16,430 bases of DNA from Fragilaria radians (taxonomy: Eukaryota > Bacillariophyta > Fragilariophyceae > Fragilariales > Fragilariaceae). A program made the position numbers and the translations under genes. This document shows, piece after piece, positions 8,461 to 16,208 of the stretch. Every line of letters starts with the position of its first letter. Position 1 is the stretch's first letter. The stretch covers positions 1 to 16,430 of the forward strand of contig CAAAJI010000972.1 of the NCBI GenBank assembly GCA_900642245.1, read 5' to 3'. Under the pieces are notes generated by a model that worked only from the letters and a program-made list of their open reading frames with translations, searched no databases and was not told the origin of the DNA.

Positions 8461-9998
8461 CATTGGGTGCTTTTGATGCATCCAAGAAAGCAGATAAGCA
8501 AAATATTGTGCCAAATTTTGTCGGTACTTTGGGGACTAACACTGACCAATTTAATCCAACAAGTTTTGCGTTCAAACGTGATGGCATATTGGAGAAAATG
8601 TTCAAATGGATAAATTTTCAGGAAAGGATGCACAGATTCTTGTTGTTAGACTCCCCAGCAGCTTCTGGCAAAACTTCTTTATTGATTATGTTTCAACTCA
8701 AATATCCCCAATTAAATGTGCATTATGTTTCCATGAACTCGGAGAGTGATCCATATGATTGCCTTATACATGCTGGACTAGACATCAAACGTCGGACCTG
8801 TAAATATGATCAGGTCATTTACATCCTTGATGATGCTCAATTTCAATATGATCATCCTTCGTTTTGCCACATGCTCATAAAGGATGTTCCGCTGCATTTT
8901 CATCGTGTGCAGTTTATCATCTCCGTAACTCACATGATCACCAGAAGAAGCCAACCAAATTCCTACTTTTTTGCGGACCTTGAAAAGATCAGTAACAAAG
9001 ATTTGCTCTTGTCCTGTGAACAATCTCTACAGCTTCTTAACTCGCAATCACCTCTTGGATTACCAACTCACATGCGGAATTTTTCACAGCTGAAAAATGC
9101 TATCATTGAGCATTGCAATGGACTAATTGGTGCATTGTGCAAATCTGTACACTTCTTTGCTGATAAACTTTGTGTCCATATGTCAACAGAAGAGATGTGT
9201 CTACAAGCATATTATTCAAAAAATCTGCTAGATGAAATGCATTGTTGTTTTGGTATAGTTCGTGAATCTTGTATTCCAGCTGAAGCTAATGACATTCTTT
9301 TGAAATGTCTATTGGGAAAAGGTATTCATTCCATCCTTGGTTTGAACCACAGCTTCTCTGGCATTATTACATTATTTGCCAAGGCTGGGATTTTATCAAT
9401 TGATGAAAATAAACATTTTGGATTCTCCTCCATTTTGGCCAAGAGGTATTTTTTGCATCACTACTATAAACATTGTGCCATCAGTGATCCGGCTACTCTT
9501 CGTGAACTTGTGGTTAAAGTAATTGAAAGTATGTCAGCAAATGCCATCATGTCGTCAACAATAAGTCCAAAGGATTTCCCGAAAGAAGCAACATTCCAGC
9601 ATTTATTCATGATAGGACTTCTGAGACATACAAGTTGTAACACTGCAGTTTGCCCAGAGTTGTCGAGATCATTTGCTACAAACACTAATGTGAAGGGCCA
9701 AATTGAATTTATCATGGGTGGCAATCTCATGTGGGGCATAAAATTGGTGAGAGGTAGTAACAAAATTAAGGAGCACATGAGCCAATTTGGTCAAAAGGGT
9801 AAATATGCTGGTTTAAATTTGAAGGACTACATTGTCCTTGATTTTTGTCAAGGTGGCAAAGGTGTGAAAAATATAATTCAAGGCTCTCATCAAGCAAGTG
9901 CATCCTTTACTGTGGACACAGCAGGATGTGCTTGTTACAAAAATGTAGTTTTCAGATATGAGAATGACAAGCCCTTGATTTTGCAGTTACAGCCATAA
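8427..9998 (+). CDS. Crinkler/RHS-like P-loop NTPase with C-terminal PD-(D/E)XK-like nuclease domain
   Basis: This open frame runs about 523 codons to TAA 9996-9998. It has no ATG before the NTPase core; the first codon after the TGA is His, supporting fusion with the upstream half. Numbering from Leu at 8463: Walker A DSPAASGKTS at 63-72, Walker B VIYILDDAQ at 118-126 and a sensor-like strand VQFIISVTHMI at 149-159, the pattern of CRN/RHS-type NTPases. A helical middle region follows. The last 100 residues (from 412) carry IEF, WGIKLVRG, EHMSQFGQKGKYAGLNLKDY and IVLDF, resembling the restriction-endonuclease-like domain at the end of many CRN proteins. From memory of the family, WGIEL is expected where WGIKL is seen, so a catalytic acidic residue may be Lys (codon 9741-9743). 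Relatives act as nuclear effectors or selfish-element proteins; which role applies here is unknown. Confidence 0.72.
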   Translation, partial: HKKSSNAYNERALGAFDASKKADKQNIVPNFVGTLGTNTDQFNPTSFAFKRDGILEKMFKWINFQERMHRFLLLDSPAASGKTSLLIMFQLKYPQLNVHYVSMNSESDPYDCLIHAGLDIKRRTCKYDQVIYILDDAQFQYDHPSFCHMLIKDVPLHFHRVQFIISVTHMITRRSQPNSYFFADLEKISNKDLLLSCEQSLQLLNSQSPLGLPTHMRNFSQLKNAIIEHCNGLIGALCKSVHFFADKLCVHMSTEEMCLQAYYSKNLLDEMHCCFGIVRESCIPAEANDILLKCLLGKGIHSILGLNHSFSGIITLFAKAGILSIDENKHFGFSSILAKRYFLHHYYKHCAISDPATLRELVVKVIESMSANAIMSSTISPKDFPKEATFQHLFMIGLLRHTSCNTAVCPELSRSFATNTNVKGQIEFIMGGNLMWGIKLVRGSNKIKEHMSQFGQKGKYAGLNLKDYIVLDFCQGGKGVKNIIQGSHQASASFTVDTAGCACYKNVVFRYENDKPLILQLQP

Positions 9999-10430
9999 TA
10001 TGCTGTGCTAAAATAATTAATGTTTCTTTGATATGTAATTGCTTTCCACATCTTTTTCTTTATGTTTGAAACTAGAGGGTGTACAGTGGCATGCATTTTA
10101 ATTGTCAACAGTAAATCACAAGAGAAATAGACTGTTACCACTCCCTTGGTAGGATCACATTCAAGTTGATAATATTGTGCACATTACTATATTAAGAATT
10201 CTGTCTCCAATAGTATACTAAAGTGTATATTTGTAATTTCTTTGCATTGGAAAGTCTTCTATTTAGTTGAACAAGCTGATGAAAGGTTAAGTTCAACAAA
10301 AGTTGCAATTGATAGTTGTGATTAATACTTAAAAGATGAAAACTAGCTCTGACCACACAATGTTTAATATCCTGAATATCAAATATACCTAAGATGGGAT
10401 AAAGCTAAGCAATATTTTCAATATCCTTCC
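9999..10430. other. Downstream flank of the CRN/RHS-like gene, no gene recognised
   Basis: The region is AT-rich and non-coding on both strands. It should contain the 3' UTR of the upstream gene, but no canonical aataaa lies close to the stop. No terminal inverted repeat matching the 7461-7853 flank was noticed. It ends where the minus-strand integrase of element C becomes readable. Confidence 0.4.
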
Positions 10431-11165
10431 TATCCCAAAACATTCAAATACTGGATCCTTCTCAAACAAATATGTTCCTCTCTACTTTGCCATTTCTTTG
10501 TGGCATTCAAGGACCAGAAAACTCAAAGTTTATGCCATATCCTTGGGCTTGACATGCTTGAAATAAAGACTTATTTTCCCCAGAATTGTTGCACCTAGTG
10601 TGCTTAACATCAATCCCAGCAATCTTTACATTGGTTAATAGAGTCATAAGCTTATTCTTCAAGAAGATGCTTCAACAGTAATCTTTGTAGTCATCTAACA
10701 AGACCCAGAAGCGAGAACCGCCATAACTTTCATCTCTGACAGAGCTTATATCTAGATAAACTCTTTCTACAGGCACTAGACTCCCATACTTCCAGTCTTT
10801 ACTGATGCTCTTCTGCCTATGCTTTGGAACAACCTAATCCTTGCAGACCTTGAAATCACATTTTGACTTCAATCCGTGAACTTGAGCAATCTTCTTCAAG
10901 CAATCAAGACAGCAGTGCCCAATCATCTCATGAGACTTATTCACATCAATTCTCTTATTTGAATCCATCTTGTTCTGTATAACATGAGCAGTAGGAGAGT
11001 CAAGTGAAATCATCTTGATTCCTGAGATTGTCCCATCCAAACTTTTGATGATCCTGTCAAAAGTGATGCTAGATGATCCCTTTGTAAGTGAGATGCTATC
11101 ACCTTCATTGCTGAGGTCAAATCCATTCTTGATTGTATAGAACCGGCAAGTTGGATAACGTGACG
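10430..11165 (-). pseudogene. Copia element C pre-integrase and integrase core, decayed
   Basis: The minus strand gives CRFYTIKNGFDLSNEGDSIS, then SLDGTISGIKM, a zinc-domain block (NKSHEMIGHCCLDCLKKIAQ with a later KVCKD in place of CxxC), PVERVYLDISS (first Asp), GGSRFWVLLDDYKDYC and CNNSGENK. The second catalytic Asp, normally in CDNSGEN, is Asn here. The third, Glu, survives in NGKVERN. There is a stop at the end of the zinc domain, one after DDYKDYC and one in the Pro-rich block before NGKVER. The protein cannot be made and would lack catalysis. Confidence 0.8.
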
Positions 11166-11385
11166 TCTAAGACTTCCAACCTTTGTTGCTGTTAGAGAAC
11201 CTCTTCACACTTAAATTGTAATCTTTAAAATAATTAATTAGTTCTATTGCTAACTAGAATGGTCTTCTCTTCACTGTTCTCACATATAACAAATAATCTT
11301 GCTTAATCTTCCATAAACTAAACTAACCCTAAAAGTAAAGAATATTAGTGATGCAATCCAATACCCCACGTATCTCCAATATTCA
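11166..11385 (-). repeat. Leader/gag-start repeat of element C, copy 2 (pairs with 7020-7200)
   Basis: The part corresponding to the start of gag reads LAIELINYFKDYNLSVKRFSN, similar to DYNLNVKWLSN in element B. Beyond it, the non-coding part to about 11380 aligns with 7119-7200, including gtgatgcaatccaata. At its far end it touches the 3' end of the element D pol frame with no recognisable LTR in between. Confidence 0.6.
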
Positions 11386-12026
11386 GCCATTCAAATCTTC
11401 CATTTTTCCTAAGAAATTATTTACGCCTTTCATGTAAGCACCCTTACTCACATTTTTAGTAAAGACAGCAGCGTTGTTCTCACAAGGTTTAACAAAAACA
11501 ATTTTGATGAAATCATCAACACTGTGTTCACAAACAAAATGATACCTGATGTCAACATGTCAGGTGTGAACTCTAGAATTTGAATTTTCGGCCATAAAAA
11601 TTGCCCCCACATTATCACATCTCACAATGATTGGGAGCTTCACTTCAATGAATACATTCCTTTTTCTTTGATTGCCTCCAACATAGCCATGTACTCAGCT
11701 TCACTGCTTGACAATGTAACTCCCTTCTGAGCCTTGAATCTCCAGCAGATTGGGACTCCAAGCAAATACATGGTGAATCCAGTGACACTGATCCTGGATT
11801 CAGGATCTCCTGTCCAATCTCTATCACAGTACAACACTAAGTCCCATTTGTCACTTTTGTGTCTTGGTTGTAACTTTAAACAGTGCAGCTTGGTATCCAG
11901 CACAAATTTTATAACTCTCTGCATCTCCTTGTAGGCTGCAAGACTTGCACCATCTATGCATTTTGAGAGTTCCCTTACAACATTTGCCAAGTCTGGTCTT
12001 GAATACTTGATGAGGTATAAAAGCAT
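11386..12026 (-). pseudogene. Copia element D RNase H and connection domain, decayed
   Basis: The minus-strand frame 12026-11640 reads LLYLIKYSRPDLANVVREL, then DRDWTGDPESRISVTGFTMY (first Asp) and TLSSSEAEYMAMLEA (Glu). After a frameshift near 11645 come VRCDNVGAIFMAEN, HVDIRYHFVCEH and NNAAVFTKNVSKG, where the final catalytic Asp position appears to be Ala. A stop interrupts just before HVDIRYHF. Pol ends about 11388. Confidence 0.85.
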
Positions 12027-12943
12027 ACCAACCCCAGACCTGTACTTTCATTGCATTGCCGCATCCACCTTGTCTGCATCATCTGGTCTTACAATCTTGA
12101 ATTGCGGCGTGCCAGGGGTTCCATAATTGCATAATCTGCGACTTCCTCTCCAAATTTATCAATTAAACATTTAATCAGATGCAATTGTATGATATAGGCG
12201 GTTTTAGTTGCTTGATTGATCTGAATCTTGCAACTTAGGTAGCCCGTTAGGTTGTCTTCAATCTTCAGCTAAAATCGCAATCTTTAAGGCAATTTATCAC
12301 GTCTTGGATCCCTTCTTCGCTTCCAACGACAAGGCAGTTGTTGACATTTACAACAAGCATGACAATTCCAAATTCTGAATGCTTGATCCACAAGCATGGG
12401 TCAACAGGGCTTCCCATGAAACCACAACCTTTTAAAGACAAAAGAAGTTTATTTTAAATTCTTTTGCAGATTGGACAAGACCATAAATGGTTCTCTTTAA
12501 AGTTAAACATTCATCTTACTTGCATCCATACTCTTTGGTCTTTCCATGAAGATTGTTTCCTTGAGATCACCATGAGGGAAGGCCATTTTGATGTTGATTA
12601 CTTTTCCAATTAAATTCCAGGTTAACATTGTGACCAAAAGAATTCAGAATGTCACATCATTGATAATCGGCGCATAACTTTTCTGAAAATACACTCCAGG
12701 AATTTGACTGTAGCCACATGCCACTAACCGCGTCTCGAAAAATTCCGTTACCTTTGGTTTTAAAAACCCACTTATTTTTGACATTGTTTGTCTGTTGGGA
12801 ATGTCCAACTTCTGAAATTTCTCCCAAACACCCTTGGCTTTCGTTTCTTTGAATTCTTTCAAAATTGCGTGAAACCACATAATTTTCTTGTCTGCTTCAT
12901 GGTGATTGTATGCCTCATCAAAACTCTCCCGGGTCCTTGACAA
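12027..12943 (-). pseudogene. Copia element D reverse transcriptase, catalytically dead
   Basis: The N-terminal part (12943-12644) shows ESFDEAYNHHEADKK, VWEKFQK, RLVACGYSQIPGVYFQ and YAPIINDVTF. Below it, broken over frames, come VINIKMAFPHGDLKETIFME, a degraded form of the GLVQSAKEF block, PVDPCLWIKHSE or its shifted version, then MLVVNVNNCLVVG. That last block stands where YVDDCLVVG is expected; both catalytic Asp residues are Asn. Further on are LKIEDNLTGYLSCKIQINQA, HLIKCLIDKFGEEVADYA and PGTPQFKIVRPDDADK. Multiple frameshifts are present between 12030 and 12640. Confidence 0.85.
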
Positions 12944-13429
12944 GATCCACCATATTCAATGCAAAATCTGCTGTTTTGACGATCTTTTCCCTACCCGAAT
13001 TTTGCATTTCAAGGAATTTTGACGGATTGGGATTAAACCAACTTTTCAACTTTGAAATTTCTTTTAAAGCTTTGCTTTGCTTTCTGATTTGATCTTCATC
13101 TAGAGTTGCATCCACTACCTCAGCTAAATCACTAGCATCTTCTGTCATAGCTTCTGTATCCAAAGTGTCTTCATTGTCTTGAGGTTGAATGCTGTTGCCA
13201 ATTTCCATAACTCAAATTAAGCCAAACTAAATCTCTTGACTTGATGATTTGTTTGGTTTTAATGTTGAATATCCTGTAAACATCATTTTCATATTATCAG
13301 GATATTCAACAAACAAAGCTGCAGTTCTTCTGTCATTCAATTTTCCCTGAGTTGTTTTCTTAGCTGTTACAACTCACATTTCACCAAAGATTTTGAGATT
13401 TTTACCTCCTTTGAACTGTTTGTTGTACA
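12918..13429 (-). pseudogene. Copia element D integrase C-terminus and acidic linker
   Basis: The minus strand from 13429 gives QFKGGKNLKIFGEM, a stop, then VVTAKKTTQGKLNDRRTAAL, YPDN and KTKQIIKSRDLVW in shifted frames; this is the copia integrase tail. It is followed by a 96-codon open frame (13208-12918) rich in Asp and Glu that links integrase to reverse transcriptase. A 14-bp perfect inverted repeat lies inside the tail at 13263-13311. Confidence 0.75.
13263..13311. repeat. Perfect 14-bp inverted repeat with 21-base spacer
   Basis: Arm 13263-13276 (tgttgaatatcctg) is exactly complementary to arm 13298-13311 (caggatattcaaca). The spacer is 13277-13297. It lies within decayed integrase C-terminal coding sequence, where no hairpin is needed. 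Confidence 0.9.
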
Positions 13430-13981
13430 TCAGTTGCAATGGTGATTATTGTGTCTCCTTGTTGACAATTCTATTCTCATAGAATGATGCTGTAGATGTA
13501 CAATCTGCCCAAAGTCCATCTCGAATTTTATCCACAATTCCTGAGTCATTGAACATAGCCCTAATTCTTCCTTAAAGAGTTTGGAACTTTCTCTCCCCCT
13601 TGTCATTTCTCTGAGGGGTTCTTGGCCCACTAAATTCAAACTGCAACCCAAGAGGATGTTGCTTACATGCTTTTCCAGTGCAAACATTTCTCCAGCATTA
13701 TCTAAACTTAAAAACTTGACAGTCTTCTTCAAGTCTTTCAATTCATCCATTAAGTCAATTAGCTTGTTCTTCAAATCAATTTTCCTCTTTAAAAAGTGGC
13801 TCCAACCGTAGCTTGAGTAGTCATTGACGACTAATGCCCAAAATTTTGATCCTCCATTAGCTTACTCCCTTGATGGAGCTGATATCCATGTAGAGCCCTT
13901 CTCCAGGAGTAATACTGTCACCCTTCCAGTCCTTGTTGATGTTCTTTTGCCTTGCCTTAGCAACTTAGCAGACTTCACAAG
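13430..13981 (-). pseudogene. Copia element D integrase core, decayed
   Basis: On the minus strand: CEVC, AKARQKNINKDWKGDSITPG, GLYMDISSIKG (first Asp), DLKNKLIDLMDELKDLKK, FLSLDNAGEM (second Asp present, preceding Cys lost) and then a shifted PQRNDKGE-like block in place of the Glu-containing motif. Half of the zinc-binding domain (the HxxxH part) is missing at the 13981 junction. Frame changes near 13640 and 13790 and a stop after CEVC break the frame. Confidence 0.8.
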
Positions 13982-14300
13982 TTACTCAATCAAACATCAG
14001 AGCAATGTTTTTCTTGGTGAGACTTACAATAACCTCATCATTAGTCAACTTAAAGCATTCTTGAGAGCTTTATTCAAGCTAAATAAGTTGGAGCAGATTT
14101 CTGAAACATATTTCAAGTTTTTCATAGTCACAACAAACTAACTCATCTATATCTTTGATGTCGGTTAACCCTTCCAAAGACTGACAGTAGTGACAACTTA
14201 CACCACTATCAAGAATCCACATATCATATAAAAAATTTGTTCTCTGTGGCAATAGATGTGAATGCAACATCGTTGGAATTGAAAACTATTCCATCTTGGT
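13982..14300 (-). pseudogene. Copia protease segment in element D, near-identical to element B 6283-6599
   Basis: The minus-strand frame 14270-14079 holds YDMWILDSGVSCHYCQSLEG, the protease active site with DSGV where element B has DSGA. About nine differences over roughly 317 bases are seen by eye, including one single-base insertion in the tttttc run near 14120. The match stops abruptly at both ends: at 13982 against integrase, and at about 14300 against unrelated sequence. Confidence 0.88.
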
Positions 14301-14948
14301 ATGCGTCAAACATCTGGGATTCCATGAAAAATTCAACTATGTCTCCAGCAGTTAGAGAATAATGATAAACCAATCTTGGCCCACTCATACAGCGTCCAAA
14401 ATCAACAGAAAAGTTCTATTTTCACATTGGTGAGGCACTTTTCAAATACCACATTTACTTGATAATAGTATATAAAGCCAATAGTAAAAAATTCCTTGAA
14501 GCAGAGTTATAACAACTTTTGAGTTTGTTTCATTCATAGTTGGGATATTTTCCATGTCTTCACATGATTTAATGCAAAATGTTTTCTAACTTGAAAGATA
14601 TATTAAACTAGTATCAATCAAGTAGTAAACAAATTCCAACACACAATATACTCTATACAAAATTGAATTTTTGATGACCTTCTCCTTAATACTCAAACCT
14701 GCAAAACAAAGAAATATTGCAATGTGGATGATGCCTTATAGAACTGCACAATGATTTCCGAGCAAATAACTGTTGGAAACAGAAATGTAATGATTGCAAA
14801 GAAATTGGAATGTTACAATGTGAGATTCTTCAGAAAAATGATGAGAACTTAATCATCCCGCTCTAGGACGTAAAATATGTCCCTAAGGAAGTCTTCAAAC
14901 TTGAACATAAAATGCTTCCATAGACACACATATTTTTACTTCATACAT
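14301..14948. other. AT-rich stretch without recognisable gene
   Basis: No coding segment, RNA gene or repeat was recognised on either strand. It may include degraded gag of element D, but no block could be read with confidence. Confidence 0.4.
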
Positions 14949-15039
14949 TGGGTGCTGCATTTCTTGCATGGGGTGCAACATTTTTTGCATCATGTGCTCT
15001 TTTCTGGTATGCTTTTCTACTCAACTTGCATCGGGTGCC
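14949..15039. repeat. Degenerate 20-21 bp tandem repeat
   Basis: Four to five imperfect units with a consensus near tgggtgcaacatttttgca start at 14949, 14969, 14990, 15010 and 15031. In one frame the repeats give a hydrophobic stretch (LGAAFLAWGATFFASCALFW) that looks like a membrane helix, but this follows from the repeat composition. Confidence 0.45.
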
Positions 15040-15142
15040 AATACTACGCTTCCACACAGATTTATTTTTATTTTTTCACACCATTCTCATCCAAATCACA
15101 TTCTTGGGAATATCAGACTCTACACATTCCTACTAAATTTTT

Positions 15143-15478
15143 ATGGAATACAACCGTAATTATCACTTTGTGACAGGTCTTGTGGGAGAGGATTGAGTCA
15201 TCTCTTTGCAGCATCTGGGCTAGAACAACCGGAAATTGCCACAGAAATTCAACTTAGTCATCAAATGGGTCTCTTTCTTCAAAATGGTAAATATCATTTG
15301 TGATTACTTGGAAGGTTATGTGAACGGTTGTGCCTGGTGGCCTCAATAAATTTGGAATCAAAATAGTCCTACAGGAGATTTGGGATATTTCACTAATGAA
15401 GACAATCCTGAAGTTTGTGAGCAATCCCTGCAATGCTGGCATGATTTAGTCACGGATGCTCTGGAACTGGGACTCTAA
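15143..15478 (+). pseudogene. Squalene synthase (farnesyl-diphosphate farnesyltransferase) pseudogene fragment
   Basis: Blocks typical of the C-terminal half of squalene synthase appear in order on the plus strand: YHFVTGLVG, GLSHLFAASGLEQPEI, MGLFLQN, NIICDYLEG, CAWWPQ-stop-IW, GDLGYFTNEDNPEV and LVTDALELGL. They correspond to the conserved YCHYVAGLVG, MGLFLQKTNIIRDYLED, FWPQEIW and CLNxLVTDAL regions. The enzyme joins two farnesyl diphosphates to squalene in sterol synthesis at the ER. This copy is dead: one-base frameshifts near 15187 and 15286, a stop at 15347-15349 where Glu is usual, and loss of the last Asp of the second Asp-rich motif (DYLEG). About 112 of the 400 or so codons remain, with no intron interrupting them and no membrane anchor. 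It could be a processed retrocopy or a piece of an intron-poor gene. Confidence 0.85.
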
Positions 15479-15540
15479 GGAAGTCAACAGAAATTTATAT
15501 AAAGTTGTCTCATCCTACTACTAAAAAAGTTTCATCCTGA

Positions 15541-15600
15541 GTTTCACGCTACGAGCTACGAGCTACGAAGTACTCTGAGTTTCAGGCTGCGACCTACGAG
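15541..15600. repeat. Short tandem repeats (ctacgag units and a 38-bp duplication)
   Basis: The heptamer gctacga occurs three times in a row from about 15548. A wider pair, gtttcacgctacgagctacg at 15541 and gtttcaggctgcgacctacg at 15579, suggests a 38-bp tandem duplication. It begins about 60 bases after the squalene synthase fragment ends. Confidence 0.55.
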
Positions 15601-15870
15601 CCACTAATATTATGTGTATTGCACGGTGTGTGTATCGTTACTTTTTGTATCGCTTTTTTTATTCGTTTTTTTTAAATTTTTCGTCTAATTATAACTGGTT
15701 AAAAGGCATCAATCATATGGATAAATTATATTGTTGTATTACTGCAATTATTCTTAGTGTATTAATCCTTCATTTGTCTAATTTTGTAAAGTGTCATACA
15801 AGCAAACCTTCATAATGCCATTGCTATAATCTTCTTGAAGTTCTGTGATGTTGAATGCAAATGTAGATAC
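15601..15870. other. AT-rich, T-run-containing stretch without recognisable gene
   Basis: Long T runs at about 15653-15675 and low complexity are the only notable features. The 67-codon ORF at 15612-15815 is rich in Phe/Tyr/Leu because of the T runs and shows no family motif. Confidence 0.4.
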
Positions 15871-15871
15871 C

Positions 15872-16208
15872 AATGACATGTTAGATCAAGTAGAAAAACT
15901 TAAATATTGTATCATGCATCAGAGTGTTTGATCTGCAAATTCTGGGTTCACAAAGAACAATGGAAATGTGAAAATTCAAAGATACATCTAAAAACCTTAA
16001 CTCTGCAGAGCAAAGCAAGCACCAATGTTAGGTCAAGTAGTAAAACCTATATTATGTGTAATGCATCAGAGTCTATGATCTGCAAATTCGAAGTTTACAA
16101 ATGACAATAATGAAAATCTTTGTCGTAATTATTGCTGGAAATGTAATAATTCAAAGATAAATTCTCTTTTGTAAAGTAGGTAACCCTGTGTAGCAAAGCA
16201 AGCACCAA
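15872..16208. repeat. Two-copy tandem duplication, unit about 150-185 bp
   Basis: Copy 1 (about 15872-16021) and copy 2 (about 16022-16208) share atgttag(a/g)tcaagtag, atgcatcagagt, tgatctgcaaattc, aattcaaagata and gcaaagcaagcaccaa in the same order. Copy 2 carries an extra 35 or so bases near 16107-16140. There is no coding content common to both. Confidence 0.7.

Larger units (their letters stand above)
10430..11385 (-). mobile_element. Internally deleted, inactivated Ty1/copia copy (element C)
   Basis: On the minus strand the order is leader block, start of gag, then a sudden switch near 11165 to the protease/pre-integrase linker, followed by integrase. Most of gag and the protease active site are missing, so an internal deletion has joined the gag start to pol. 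The element breaks off in the integrase core at about 10430, next to the CRN/RHS-like gene's 3' flank. No LTRs were recognised. Confidence 0.78.
11386..14300 (-). mobile_element. Inactivated Ty1/copia retrotransposon (element D)
   Basis: Read on the minus strand: a protease segment (14299-13982), integrase, acidic linker, reverse transcriptase and RNase H, ending near 11390. Gag is not recognisable beyond 14300. The zinc-domain part of integrase is missing between protease and the CEVC motif, with a sharp junction near 13980. Many frameshifts and stops are present, and the reverse transcriptase active site is destroyed. The protease part is far more similar to element B than the rest is. Confidence 0.85.

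Noticed and set aside
9464..9778. Minus-strand ORFs inside the NTPase gene (also 8778-9023)
   Set aside because: These are antisense shadows of the long plus-strand frame with no motif of their own.
7461..10430. CRN/RHS-like gene as cargo of a DNA transposon with terminal inverted repeats
   Set aside because: No matching inverted ends or target duplications were seen in the two flanks by eye; a computed self-alignment could reopen this.
14948..15136. Small membrane protein with a hydrophobic N-terminus
   Set aside because: The hydrophobic stretch coincides with a degenerate 20-21 bp repeat and has no conserved motif or sensible context.
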